64,000 bases of DNA, taken from assembly GCF_963674635.1 (NCBI RefSeq), contig NZ_OY771475.1, positions 4,261,001-4,325,000 of the forward strand, given 5' to 3'. Shown here piece after piece: positions 25,964-34,397 of this stretch; position 1 is the first letter of the stretch, and every line of letters begins with the position of its first letter. The notes under the pieces were generated by a model that saw only the letters and a list, made by a program, of their open reading frames with translations, did not search any database and was not told where the DNA came from. Source of the DNA: Breoghania sp. GTDB lineage: Bacteria; Pseudomonadota; Alphaproteobacteria; Rhizobiales; Stappiaceae. A program made the translations under genes and the position numbers.

Positions 25964-26875
25964 ATGCTCGACAAGATGGTCTATTTTCTCAATGTCGTGC
26001 GTACCGGATCTTTTTCCGATGCCGCCCGCCTCTATGGCATTTCCCCCAGTGCCGGGAGCCGCTGGATCATCGAGCTGGAGGAAAAGCTGGGGGTTAGCCT
26101 TCTCAAGCGCTCGACCCGCAAGGTGGTTGCGACTGAGCCGGGGCAGCATCTCTACAACCGCTTCAATAGCGTCAATGCGGAGATCGAGGACATCTTCTCG
26201 GAGCTTCAGCGCTTCGGGCAGGAAGAGCGCGGAACGATCGTCATCGCCTCCACCCCGCTCTATGCCAAGCGGTTTCTGAGCCGCATCGTCGGCGAATATC
26301 TGCTCGCGCATCCGCAGGTGAATTTCCGTGTGATCGAGACGGCCTACGAGGTCGACATGGTCGAGAAGGTCGATTTCGTTATCCGCGCCAAAGCGATCTA
26401 TGACGGCTTTCAGGAGAAAGACAGTCTTCTGATACGCCGCTCGCTCCTGCGCTATCCGCTGGTCGCCTGCTGTTCGCCGGAATATGCCAGCCGCTACGGC
26501 ATGCCGACCGTGCCGGAGGATCTGGGCCGTCACAACTGTCTGTTTGCCAGTACGCTGGTTGGAGGCAACAAGTGGGTGTTCCACGAGGGGGGCGAATACT
26601 CGGCGGTGAACATCGCCCAGACGGTTGAGGTTGAGGACAGCGAATTCATCAAGGAAGTGGCGCTGAAGGGAGGTGGGGTGGCCTACCTGCCGCACAACAT
26701 CCTGCGTTCTGAACTGGCCGACGGCCGGTTGGTGGCCATCCTCGGCGATTATCTCGATGCGGAGTTCGAGCTCAATCTCTACTACCGCCAGCGGCGCCAG
26801 ATGCCGCTGTCATGCACCAATTTCAAGGATTTCCTGATCCGACGTACCCGCGAGATCGATGAAGAGGAGAGCTGA
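25964..26875 (+). CDS. LysR-type transcriptional regulator
   Basis: 303 residues from the ATG at 25964, which has AGGAGA upstream. The helix-turn-helix occupies about residues 1-60 (MVYFLNVVRTGSFSDAARLY..., ISPSAGSRWIIELEEKLG) and a substrate-binding-like effector domain follows (about 88-295). Position between the divergent SDR gene and the CoA-transferase operon suggests it controls both in response to an acyl-CoA, a short-chain acid or a related metabolite. The ligand cannot be read from the sequence. The Ser-rich recognition helix (SPSAGSRWI) is slightly unusual, where many LysR proteins have QPAVSRQI. Confidence 0.9.
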   Translation: MLDKMVYFLNVVRTGSFSDAARLYGISPSAGSRWIIELEEKLGVSLLKRSTRKVVATEPGQHLYNRFNSVNAEIEDIFSELQRFGQEERGTIVIASTPLYAKRFLSRIVGEYLLAHPQVNFRVIETAYEVDMVEKVDFVIRAKAIYDGFQEKDSLLIRRSLLRYPLVACCSPEYASRYGMPTVPEDLGRHNCLFASTLVGGNKWVFHEGGEYSAVNIAQTVEVEDSEFIKEVALKGGGVAYLPHNILRSELADGRLVAILGDYLDAEFELNLYYRQRRQMPLSCTNFKDFLIRRTREIDEEES

Positions 26876-26899
26876 GGGGGGGCGGAATTGTTGTTGCAG

Positions 26900-26915
26900 C
26901 GGGACAATTGTCCCG
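26900..26915. promoter_or_regulatory. Perfect 16-bp palindrome upstream of the CoA-transferase gene
   Basis: CGGGACAATTGTCCCG is a perfect palindrome 123 bases before the CoA-transferase start and 24 bases after the LysR stop. It is flanked by direct repeats of GCGGAATT (26883 and 26919). It is a candidate operator for the downstream acyl-CoA genes; the binding protein is unknown. Confidence 0.5.
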
Positions 26916-27038
26916 TTTGCGGAATTCTATTTTGGATGTTTGTCTGTTTCCTCGTGAAGCGAAGGTACCTAGCATTGCTTTGAAAAACAAAGGCGCTTTC
27001 GAAACAAAATTGCGCGCCTTCCAATAAGTGGTCGAGCA

Positions 27039-28607
27039 ATGCAAGTAAGAATATTGACCGCGGAGCAAGCGGCTGAGCTGATAGAAGATAACGATCGGGT
27101 TATCTTGGGAGGTTTCATTGGAGCTGTCGTCCCGGAGAAGGTCGAAATCGCGATCAAGAACCGCTTTCTGAAGACAGGATCTCCGAAGAATCTGGATTTG
27201 TACTTCACTGCGGGGCAGGGCGACGGCAAGGACAGGGCGAACAATCATTTCGCTCATCCCGGCATGGTTCGGCGTGCGATCGGAGGTCACTGGGGCCTTA
27301 TCCCGAAATTGCAGGATCTGGCGGTTCGCGAGGAAATCGAGGCCTACAATTTCCCGCAAGGGGTGATCGCCCACATGATCCGCGACAGCGCCGCCGGCAA
27401 GCCTGGTACGCTCACGCATGTCGGGCTCGGGACCTTTGTCGACCCGCGCATTGAGGGCGGCAAGATCAACTCGGTCACCAGAGACGATCTGGTTTCGGTG
27501 ATGGAGATCGCCGGCGAAGAGTATCTCTTCTACAAGCGGATCGATGCCAACGTGGCGCTGCTGCGCGGCACCACTGCCGATACCCATGGCAACATCACGA
27601 TGGAGGATGAGTGTCTCATCCTTGAGAATCTGGCTGCGGCGCAGCTGGTGACCAACATGGGCGGCAAGGTCATCGTTCAGGTCAAGCAGGTCGTTGAGCA
27701 CGGAGCCCTCGACCCGCAAAAGGTTCGAATTCCGGGCATTCTGGTGGATGCCGTGGTCGTCGCCGACGGAGAGGATCACATGCAGACCTTCTCCGAACTC
27801 TTCAATCCGGCCTTTTGCGGGCGCGGCGAGCGCGGTTGCGAGGCGTCGGCGGTCCGCAAGCTCGATGCCAAGAAGGTCATCGCCCGCCGGGCCGCGCTGG
27901 AGCTGCGCGAAGGGGCCGTGCTCAACTACGGCATCGGTGTTCCTGAAGTCATCGCGCAGGTGACCGACGAGGAAGGGGTGACCGGTCGGATGATCGCCAC
28001 GGTCGAGCCGGGCGCTGTCGGTGGCACCCCGGCCGGTGGGTTGAGCTTTGGCGCTTCCGCGTTTCCCGATGCGATCATCACCCAGGATCAGATGTTTGAC
28101 TTCTATGACGGAGGCGGGGTCGATCTGGCTTTTCTCGGGCTCGCCGAGGCCGATGCGAGGGGCAATATCAACGTCTCCCGGTTTGGGCCGAAGATCGCTG
28201 GCTGCGGTGGTTTCATCAACATCACCCAGAATGCCAAAGAGGTCTTTTTCTGCGGCACTTTCACTGCCGGTGGGCTGAAATTCGAAACCGGGGACGGCAC
28301 GTTCACCATTCTTCAGGATGGCAAAATCCGGAAGTTTCTATCGTCCGTTCAGCAGATCACCTTCTCTGGTGACCGTGCCCGCAAGACCGGCAAGTCGGTA
28401 ACCTATATCACCGAGCGCGCAGTATTCAGGCTGGGGGAAGAAGGTCTTGAGCTTACCGAGATCGCTCCAGGTGTAGACCTGGAAAAAGATGTGCTCGGTC
28501 AGATGGATTTCACGCCGAGGATTAGTCCGGAACTCCAGGAAATGGATGCCCGCCTGTTCCGCAACGAGGCTTTGAATCTGGTTCTGCGTCCGGCGGTCAA
28601 CAGCTGA
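27039..28607 (+). CDS. Family I CoA-transferase (acetate/propionate CoA-transferase, YdiF-like)
   Basis: 522 residues, the size of fused alpha-beta CoA-transferases such as YdiF and propionate CoA-transferase. The N-terminal half has VILGGFIGAVVPEKV and LDLYFTAGQGDGKDRANNHFAH (about 53-72). The C-terminal half has LNYGIGVPEVIAQV and the catalytic Glu at about residue 323 in IATVEPGAVGGTPAGG. It moves CoA between short-chain acyl-CoA and free acids such as acetate, through a glutamyl-CoA thioester. Gene context (reductase, hydratase, enoyl reductase) suggests the acyl partner is a C4 or similar saturated, unsaturated or hydroxy acid. It is the first gene after the LysR regulator. Confidence 0.9.
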   Translation: MQVRILTAEQAAELIEDNDRVILGGFIGAVVPEKVEIAIKNRFLKTGSPKNLDLYFTAGQGDGKDRANNHFAHPGMVRRAIGGHWGLIPKLQDLAVREEIEAYNFPQGVIAHMIRDSAAGKPGTLTHVGLGTFVDPRIEGGKINSVTRDDLVSVMEIAGEEYLFYKRIDANVALLRGTTADTHGNITMEDECLILENLAAAQLVTNMGGKVIVQVKQVVEHGALDPQKVRIPGILVDAVVVADGEDHMQTFSELFNPAFCGRGERGCEASAVRKLDAKKVIARRAALELREGAVLNYGIGVPEVIAQVTDEEGVTGRMIATVEPGAVGGTPAGGLSFGASAFPDAIITQDQMFDFYDGGGVDLAFLGLAEADARGNINVSRFGPKIAGCGGFINITQNAKEVFFCGTFTAGGLKFETGDGTFTILQDGKIRKFLSSVQQITFSGDRARKTGKSVTYITERAVFRLGEEGLELTEIAPGVDLEKDVLGQMDFTPRISPELQEMDARLFRNEALNLVLRPAVNS

Positions 28608-28695
28608 AACGTCTCACACGGGATTGTTGCGCCTCTCCTCCACTTGTCGGGCAACATATTCCGATCATCGATACATGACGACTGGCGAGGTTGCG

Positions 28696-29115
28696 ATGAG
28701 TTACACGCTGGAAGAGTTGAAGGTGGGCCAGATAGCCTGGTTCGAGAAGACCATTGGTGAAGCCGAAATAGCAATGTTCTGCGGGATAAGCGGCGATACA
28801 AACCCCGTCCATGTCAGCAATGTCGCCGCGGAGAAGAGTATTTTCGGCAAACGCGTAGCGCATGGCATCCTCGTTGCTGGCCTGACGTCTTGTGTGCTGG
28901 GCATGCAATTGCCTGGCCCGGGCACGATCTACTTGGGCCAGTCGTTGCGGTTCGTCGCCCCTGTCTTCATCGGCGATACAGTGCGGGCTGAAGTCGAAGT
29001 GATCGAAATAAACATGCAAAAGAAAATCGTTCACCTGAAGACCACAAGCAAAAATCAGGACGGCAAAGTCGTCATCGAAGGCACCGCGACGGTACGGCCG
29101 CCGGCAACTTCCTAG
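28696..29115 (+). CDS. MaoC-family (R)-specific enoyl-CoA hydratase (PhaJ-like)
   Basis: 139 residues from the ATG at 28696, with GGCGAGG upstream; an in-frame ATG lies at 28675. It is a single hotdog domain with the (R)-hydratase motif: D34 and H39 in GDTNPVHV, then the helix ending GKRVAHGILVAGL. It would interconvert (R)-3-hydroxyacyl-CoA and trans-2-enoyl-CoA. In this cassette it links the SDR reductase with the FabV enoyl reductase. The length fits single-hotdog PhaJ enzymes acting on short chains. Confidence 0.9.
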   Translation: MSYTLEELKVGQIAWFEKTIGEAEIAMFCGISGDTNPVHVSNVAAEKSIFGKRVAHGILVAGLTSCVLGMQLPGPGTIYLGQSLRFVAPVFIGDTVRAEVEVIEINMQKKIVHLKTTSKNQDGKVVIEGTATVRPPATS

Positions 29116-29192
29116 GGCATGTTCCGATCGGCTGGCGCTCTCCTGGCCAGCATCCCGAGTTGGACGATCAGCTCCCAAAATCAGAGTAGACC

Positions 29193-30389
29193 ATGATTAT
29201 CGAACCTATCATCAAGGGGCAGGTCGCCAAGTCCTGCCATCCGGTCGGCTGCGGCAAGGCGGTCAAGGACCAGATCAACTATGTTCGCCAGGCGAGGCAG
29301 ATCGCGAACGGGCCGAAGAAGGTTCTTGTTCTGGGGGCTTCATCCGGTTTCGGTCTGGCATCCCGCATTTCTCTGGCATTCGGCGGCGCGCGCGCCGACA
29401 GCATCGGCGTTGCATTCGAGCGCGGGCCTTCGGACAAGGGTGTCGGGACGGCAGGCTGGTTCAACCTGATCAATTTCTCTCGTCAGGCGGAAGAAGAGGG
29501 GCTTATCGCCAGGAACTTTGTTGGAGATGCCTTTTCGACGGAGATGCGCCGTGAGGTCGTCGATTACATCAAGACCGAGTTCGGCGGCAGTGTCGATCTG
29601 GTGGTCTATTCCCTTGCCACGGGTGTCCGGCCCGATCCGGAAAGCGGGGCGTTGATCCGCTCCTCGATCAAGACTGTCGGGGAGCCGCTGAAGGGCTACA
29701 CCGTCAATCTTGAAAAAGACCGGCTCGAAGAGGCCACGCTTGAGCCAGCCAGCGAGAAAGAGATCGAAGATACCGTCAAGGTGATGGGTGGCGAGGATTG
29801 GGAGGAGTGGATTTCCTTCCTGATGGAAGAGGGTGTCCTTGGCGAAGGCTGCCAGACTTTTGCTTATTCCTACATCGGATCCGAGATCACTTATCGCATT
29901 TATCATGAAGGAACCTTGGGGCATGCCAAGCAGCACCTGCATGCCACGGCCGACAAGCTCGATGCGAAGATGAAATCGATTGGCGGGCAAGCCCATGTCG
30001 CTGTCTGCAAGGCGCTGGTGACCAAGGCCAGCGTCTTCATTCCCGCCTTTTCGCCCTACATCCTGGCGCTTTTCAAGGTGATGAAGGAGATGGGGTTGCA
30101 TGAGGGATGCATCGAGCAGATGCAGCGCCTCTATGCTGATCGTGTCTATAGCGGGGGCGGCAAGGTTGTGACGGACGAGAGCCGTCTTGTGCGGGTCGAT
30201 GATTGGGAACTTCGCGCCGATGTGCAGGAGAAGGTCCGTGAGATTGTCGATCGCATGACGCCGGAGAATTTCCGCGAACTGGGCGACTACGAGGGCTACA
30301 AAAGCGAATTCCTCAAGCTCAACGGGTTTTTCCTCGAAGGTGTCGACTATGACGAGGATCTGGATCTGAGGCGGCTTTCCGCCGTCTGA
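29193..30389 (+). CDS. fabV: Trans-2-enoyl-CoA/ACP reductase, FabV family
   Basis: 398 residues, matching FabV/Ter length. The N-terminal IIKGQVAKSCHPVGC is diagnostic. The cofactor loop VLGASSGFGLASRI is near 46-59, and the active-site Tyr-x8-Lys is Y237 to K246 in IYHEGTLGHAK. The conserved NLINFSRQAEEEG and RGPSDKG stretches are also present. It reduces 2-enoyl thioesters with NAD(P)H, either in fatty-acid synthesis or, as in Treponema Ter, crotonyl-CoA to butyryl-CoA. Its place beside a CoA-transferase and an (R)-hydratase favours the CoA role. It could also give resistance to FabI inhibitors such as triclosan, a known property of FabV. Confidence 0.95.
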   Translation: MIIEPIIKGQVAKSCHPVGCGKAVKDQINYVRQARQIANGPKKVLVLGASSGFGLASRISLAFGGARADSIGVAFERGPSDKGVGTAGWFNLINFSRQAEEEGLIARNFVGDAFSTEMRREVVDYIKTEFGGSVDLVVYSLATGVRPDPESGALIRSSIKTVGEPLKGYTVNLEKDRLEEATLEPASEKEIEDTVKVMGGEDWEEWISFLMEEGVLGEGCQTFAYSYIGSEITYRIYHEGTLGHAKQHLHATADKLDAKMKSIGGQAHVAVCKALVTKASVFIPAFSPYILALFKVMKEMGLHEGCIEQMQRLYADRVYSGGGKVVTDESRLVRVDDWELRADVQEKVREIVDRMTPENFRELGDYEGYKSEFLKLNGFFLEGVDYDEDLDLRRLSAV

Positions 30390-30435
30390 AGGCTCGGAAT
30401 GGCGCATCGCTCAGATCGCGCGGAAAAACGTCAAT

Positions 30436-30464
30436 ATCCTCGCGGGGAATGCTTCCGCGAGGAT
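30436..30464 (+). terminator. Stem-loop after fabV
   Basis: ATCCTCGCGG / CCGCGAGGAT, a perfect 10-bp stem with a 9-base loop, starts 46 bases after the fabV stop and is followed by GTTTG. It probably ends or attenuates the fabV transcript. The remaining 320 bases before the MFS gene hold no recognisable gene, become AT-rich, and likely carry a separate promoter. Confidence 0.65.
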
Positions 30465-30785
30465 GTTTGCGTTGCTCAGGCGATGCGCACAGAAAGTGCT
30501 TGCCCATCCCGGTCTTTCTTGTGCGTCATGTCGGCGCGCAGCACCGGATATTCCTCGCGGTTCGGACATCCGCGATCGCTGTTTGCCGCGGATATACAAG
30601 GATGGCGCGCCGTTTGACATGGGGCGCCGCTAGGGCCTATATCGCGAATATCAGCGTGGTCATTGATGATTATTGTATTTCTGTCAATTAATCTTCCTGA
30701 AAACGGGAAAATGGAAAGGCTCCAAATCATATAAGAATCATTGCTGGAACTAGAAAAACAGATCTAGCTTAGAGAGGTTCCAGCA

Positions 30786-31988
30786 ATGCTCAGAAAGCCG
30801 ATTATCGAATTCGTGGTCTTCATGACATATGCGCTATTCGCAATGTCATGGGTCGCGGGAAATATGATGACCAAGGACATTATGTCCTTTTACCAGGTTG
30901 ATGGAATTGCTGCTGCTACCTGGATGACAAATGCGATCACGATTGCGAAAATCATCGGGAACCTGGTCGCTGCCTGGTTTTTGGTGAAGCTTGGACCCAA
31001 GAAAGCCTTCGCTTTCGCATCCCTTCTGATCGTGGCTGGCATACTGGGCGCGTTTGCTACGAACTATCCGCTATATGTCTTCAGCCGCCTGATCATGGGC
31101 TTCGGGGGCGCGTTTATCATCGTCTACATGAACCCGGTGGTCATGAACTACTTCACGCCGGGCGAGCGTCCGATCGTGAATGGTATCAACGCGGCCGCCT
31201 TCAATATGGGGAACCTGCTGGCCATTCTTTTCACCGGCGCTCTCTTGTCGCGTCTGGGGGGCTGGCAGAATGTCGTCATCGGCATTTCCGCTGCAAGTTT
31301 CGTTCTGCTGGTGCTCTGGATGCTTGTGTCGGAGGATTTCGCACTGTCCGGCAACAAGGACGAGGGCAAGGCGCCTGAGACTTATGGCTTCAAGGAGGGT
31401 GTCAAGGAACCGGTCAACTGGCTGCTTCCCTTTGCCTATTCCGGTATCCTGTTCTGCTATATCTCTGTGTTCGCGATCTTCCCGCTCGTTCCGAATTTTG
31501 CGGCGGAGGCGAAATACCTGTCTTCGATCATGATCTCTGCCGGCATGGTTGGGACGATCGTCGGCATCATTGCGGCCAAGCGCTTCACCTTGCGCGTTCC
31601 GGTGCTCCGGTGGTCCGGATTGTTCATGACTCTGTTTGCGGCTGCGATGGCTTTCACGAGCAATGCAACGATCGCCTATATCTGCGCCTTCCTTGCCGGG
31701 TTTCTGATGTTCGTGCCGATGACCAGTCTTCTCACGCTGCCCTACGAAATGCCGGGAATGACACCGGGCCGTATTTCAGTCGTGTTCGCGATGTTCTGGT
31801 CCGTCTCGTATCTGATCGAGACTATCTTGATGTATATCTCCGGAGTTATCGCGGATACGACCGGTTCGGTCATGTTCTCAGCCGTTTTCGCCATAGCGTT
31901 TTCCTCGACGTTGTTTGTGGCCAGCTTCCTTTTGCCTGAGCCCAGCGAAAAGCAGGCAGAGCTGAAACTTTCCGAAAAACAAGCATAA
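30786..31988 (+). CDS. MFS transporter (12 TM)
   Basis: 400 residues with twelve predicted hydrophobic helices in two six-helix halves separated by a charged loop (about 195-215). GPKKAFAFASLL (about 74-85) corresponds to the MFS loop 2-3 signature in degenerate form, and RLIMGFGGAF to helix 4. The start ATG at 30786 has AGAGAGGTTCC upstream. The family resembles the CynX/NarK-type carriers for organic or inorganic anions rather than drug pumps. It may import or export the short-chain acid handled by the CoA-transferase cassette. It precedes the esterase gene by 15 bases, so the two are probably cotranscribed. The substrate is not established. Confidence 0.85.
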   Translation: MLRKPIIEFVVFMTYALFAMSWVAGNMMTKDIMSFYQVDGIAAATWMTNAITIAKIIGNLVAAWFLVKLGPKKAFAFASLLIVAGILGAFATNYPLYVFSRLIMGFGGAFIIVYMNPVVMNYFTPGERPIVNGINAAAFNMGNLLAILFTGALLSRLGGWQNVVIGISAASFVLLVLWMLVSEDFALSGNKDEGKAPETYGFKEGVKEPVNWLLPFAYSGILFCYISVFAIFPLVPNFAAEAKYLSSIMISAGMVGTIVGIIAAKRFTLRVPVLRWSGLFMTLFAAAMAFTSNATIAYICAFLAGFLMFVPMTSLLTLPYEMPGMTPGRISVVFAMFWSVSYLIETILMYISGVIADTTGSVMFSAVFAIAFSSTLFVASFLLPEPSEKQAELKLSEKQA

Positions 31989-32003
31989 GGGAGCGACAAG
32001 ACG

Positions 32004-32939
32004 ATGCGTGAAGTAAGCCCGAAGCTCAAAGGCTATCTGGAAGAACTCAACGCGACGGTTGCCAAGCTTGTGGCAGCGGGATTCAAGCCCAATGCGACGA
32101 ACGCTCGCGAGGGGCTGGCAAACCTCACCGCGACCTATGTCACCAAGATCCCGGAGGTCGCGCTCATTCAGGATGACATCGTTCCGGCGGAGGGCTACCA
32201 GGTCCCGGTTCGCATCTACAACCCGGCACCGGAAGAAGAACTGCCGGTCCTGATCTACTACCACGGCGGTGGAGGTATGGCCGGCAGCGTCACGGTTTAT
32301 GATCCGATCTGCCGCAAGATCGCACTGGCCACACGACATATTGTCATTGCGCCGGAATATCGGCTCGCGCCTGAATGCCCTTATCCCGCAGGTGTCAATG
32401 ACGCCTATGCCACGCTCAAGGGAGCGTTCGGCGTGCTCGCCGCGCGTGGAATGAAATTCAAGCGTGAGCTTTCCATCGCTGGCGATTCAGGTGGCGGTGC
32501 GTTGTGCGGGAGCGTTTCCGGGCTTGCCCAGTTTGACGCAAGCGTCAAGATCAAGAAGCAGTTCCTGATCTATCCCAGTGTTGACTACACCATGGATACC
32601 AAATCCATGGAGGAGAATGCGGTCGGCTATCTGCTTCAGGCGGGCAAGGTCGCCTGGTACTTCGACAATTACTTCAAGAATGGAGAATGCCGGAAGGCGG
32701 CCTCGCCGCTCTATGGGGACTTCACGAGAAAACTCCCGGAGACCTTCGTTGTGACGGCGGAGTTCTGCCCCTTGCGGGACGAGGGCAAGGCCTATTGTGA
32801 AAAGCTGATCGCCGCCAACGTTGCTGCGCACCATGTCAATATGGAGAGCATGATCCATACTTTCATGAACCTGGAAGATCTGGTTCCTGAAGAGTGCGCC
32901 TTTGTCTATGACAAGATGAATGAGTTTCTCAACAGCTGA
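32004..32939 (+). CDS. Alpha/beta hydrolase of the hormone-sensitive lipase type
   Basis: 311 residues. The oxyanion motif HGGGG is near residues 87-91 and the nucleophile Ser at about 162 in AGDSGGG, a variant of the usual GDSAGG. Candidates for the acid and His are in FCPLRDEG and MIHTFMN. No signal peptide is seen, so it is cytoplasmic. HSL-family enzymes hydrolyse short acyl esters. Next to the MFS carrier it may free an acid or hydroxy acid from an imported ester. GGAGCGAC precedes the start at 32004 and there is no gap large enough for a separate promoter. Confidence 0.87.
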   Translation: MREVSPKLKGYLEELNATVAKLVAAGFKPNATNAREGLANLTATYVTKIPEVALIQDDIVPAEGYQVPVRIYNPAPEEELPVLIYYHGGGGMAGSVTVYDPICRKIALATRHIVIAPEYRLAPECPYPAGVNDAYATLKGAFGVLAARGMKFKRELSIAGDSGGGALCGSVSGLAQFDASVKIKKQFLIYPSVDYTMDTKSMEENAVGYLLQAGKVAWYFDNYFKNGECRKAASPLYGDFTRKLPETFVVTAEFCPLRDEGKAYCEKLIAANVAAHHVNMESMIHTFMNLEDLVPEECAFVYDKMNEFLNS

Positions 32940-33015
32940 GCCTGCCGACCAGCGGCGGCTCTTGAAAGCTGGCGATTAGAACATTGAGGCGATCCGGGTC
33001 AATTCCGTGCTTTTG

Positions 33016-33033
33016 GCGTCAAGCAAGTGACGC
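33016..33033 (+). terminator. Weak hairpin after the hydrolase gene
   Basis: GCGTCA-AGCAAG-TGACGC followed by TTTGGG, 77 bases after the hydrolase stop. Short stem and poor T tract, so termination is uncertain. The rest of the 489-base gap up to the binding-protein gene has no gene that I can support. Confidence 0.3.
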
Positions 33034-33322
33034 TTTGGGCGGATGACCGGGATCGCCGAAAATCATGTGCGAACCTTCGGGTCTGATCGGCTGGGAATGA
33101 ATGCGGGTTTTCCCGCTGGTGGCCGCGCCTGCACGCCCCGGAATTCCGCGCCAACTCCTGTTTCAATTGCCTGACATGGGCGGTCTTTTCTCCGCCTTTG
33201 GAAGCCTCCGATACGCGCCTCTTGCTCCGCGCGTTCCGGGAGGAGGTGGGCGCGCCCCTCTGGGCGGCCTTGCCGCCGCCGGGATGTGGACAAGTCCCGC
33301 GCGATCTTGTCGCGCGTTTGCC

Positions 33323-33349
33323 CAATTAATTTTACACGAGTAAATTAAA
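33323..33349. promoter_or_regulatory. AT-rich palindrome upstream of the sugar ABC operon, candidate LacI-family operator
   Basis: TTAATTTTAC-ACGA-GTAAATTAA is a near-perfect AT-rich inverted repeat about 80-105 bases before the binding-protein start, in otherwise GC-rich DNA. The LacI-family gene ending this operon is a natural candidate to bind it. The core lacks the exact central CG symmetry of the best LacI sites. Confidence 0.4.
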
Positions 33350-33428
33350 ATGATATCGCGAGAAAATTATGCGAGGGGAGGTCGTGTGATGATCTCGCCG
33401 CATGTCCACAAATGCGAAGGGAGGACAG

Positions 33429-34319
33429 ATGTCCATTTCACGCGTTCTCAAGTCCGTTCTTATCTCTGGCGCTGCGCTTCTTGCCGCTACTTCGGCCTGG
33501 GCCGACGGGATCGGCGCGTCGCTTCTGACCCAGCAGCATCCGTTCTACATTGAGCTTGCCGATGCCATGAAGGCGGAAGCGGCGGAGAAGAAGGTGTCGC
33601 TGGAGGTCTCCATCGCCAATCAGGATCTCAGCAAGCAGCTTGCCGATGTCGAGGACTTCATCGTCAAGGGTGTGGATGTGATCGTGATCTCGCCGGTCGA
33701 CAGCCAGGGCGTGCTGCCGGCGATCATGAAGGCGCAGAAGGCGGGCATCAAGGTGCTGACGGTCGATGTGCCGGCCAAGGGCATCGACGTGACTTCCTAC
33801 ATCGGCACGGACAACTACGCCGGTGGCGTGAAGGCCGGCGAGCTGATGTCCAAGGTTCTGGGCGGTGAGGGCAAGGTCGCGATCATCGACTACCCGACCG
33901 TGCAGTCCGTGGTCGCCCGCGTCGAGGGCTTCAAGAAGGCGCTTGAGAAGTCTCCGAAGATCGAGATCGTCGCCCAGCAGACCGGCATCACGCGCGCCGA
34001 AGCGCTGGCGGTTGCCCAGAACATGCTGCAGGCGCATCCCGACATCACCGGCATCTTCGGCTTCGGTGACGATGCCGCGCTGGCAGCTGCCGTCGCCGTC
34101 AAGTCCCAGGGCCTCCAGGACAAGGTGAAGGTCATCGGCTTCGATGGCATGGAAGAGGCACGCAACGCGGTCGACAGTGATCCCGTCATGGTCGGCGTCA
34201 TCCAGCAGTTCCCGGGCGAAATGGGCAAGCAGGCCGTCGACACCGCGATCAAGGTGATGAACGGCGAAGACGTTCCGGCCGAGCAGCCGATCGAGCCGGG
34301 TGTCTATACCGGCAAGTAA
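33429..34319 (+). CDS. Periplasmic sugar-binding protein, RbsB-like
   Basis: 296 residues from the ATG at 33429, with AGGGAGGACAG immediately upstream. The signal peptide ends at about ATSAWA (residue 25). The mature protein starts DGIGASLLTQQHPFYIELADAM and continues with the RbsB-type pattern DLSKQLADVEDFIVKGVDVIVISPVDSQGV (about 62-90) and GDDAALAAAVAVKSQG. It delivers a sugar or polyol to the downstream permease and ATPase. The kinase and GatZ-like protein encoded behind it suggest tagatose, galactitol-derived sugar or a related ketose as ligand. Confidence 0.92.
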   Translation: MSISRVLKSVLISGAALLAATSAWADGIGASLLTQQHPFYIELADAMKAEAAEKKVSLEVSIANQDLSKQLADVEDFIVKGVDVIVISPVDSQGVLPAIMKAQKAGIKVLTVDVPAKGIDVTSYIGTDNYAGGVKAGELMSKVLGGEGKVAIIDYPTVQSVVARVEGFKKALEKSPKIEIVAQQTGITRAEALAVAQNMLQAHPDITGIFGFGDDAALAAAVAVKSQGLQDKVKVIGFDGMEEARNAVDSDPVMVGVIQQFPGEMGKQAVDTAIKVMNGEDVPAEQPIEPGVYTGK

Positions 34320-34340
34320 GACGGCACGCCGGAGCTTTTT

Positions 34341-34379
34341 GCCCTCCGCGCCGGATATGCGTATCTGGTCGCGGAGGGC
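34341..34379 (+). promoter_or_regulatory. Intercistronic stem-loop after the binding-protein gene
   Basis: GCCCTCCGCG / CGCGGAGGGC, a perfect 10-bp stem with a 19-base loop that itself has a small palindrome (GATATGCGTATC), is followed by TTTTG. It lies 21 bases after the stop and 18 before the ATPase start. It looks like a leaky terminator that keeps the binding protein in excess over the transporter. Confidence 0.7.
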
Positions 34380-34397
34380 TTTTGTTATCAGACCAAT

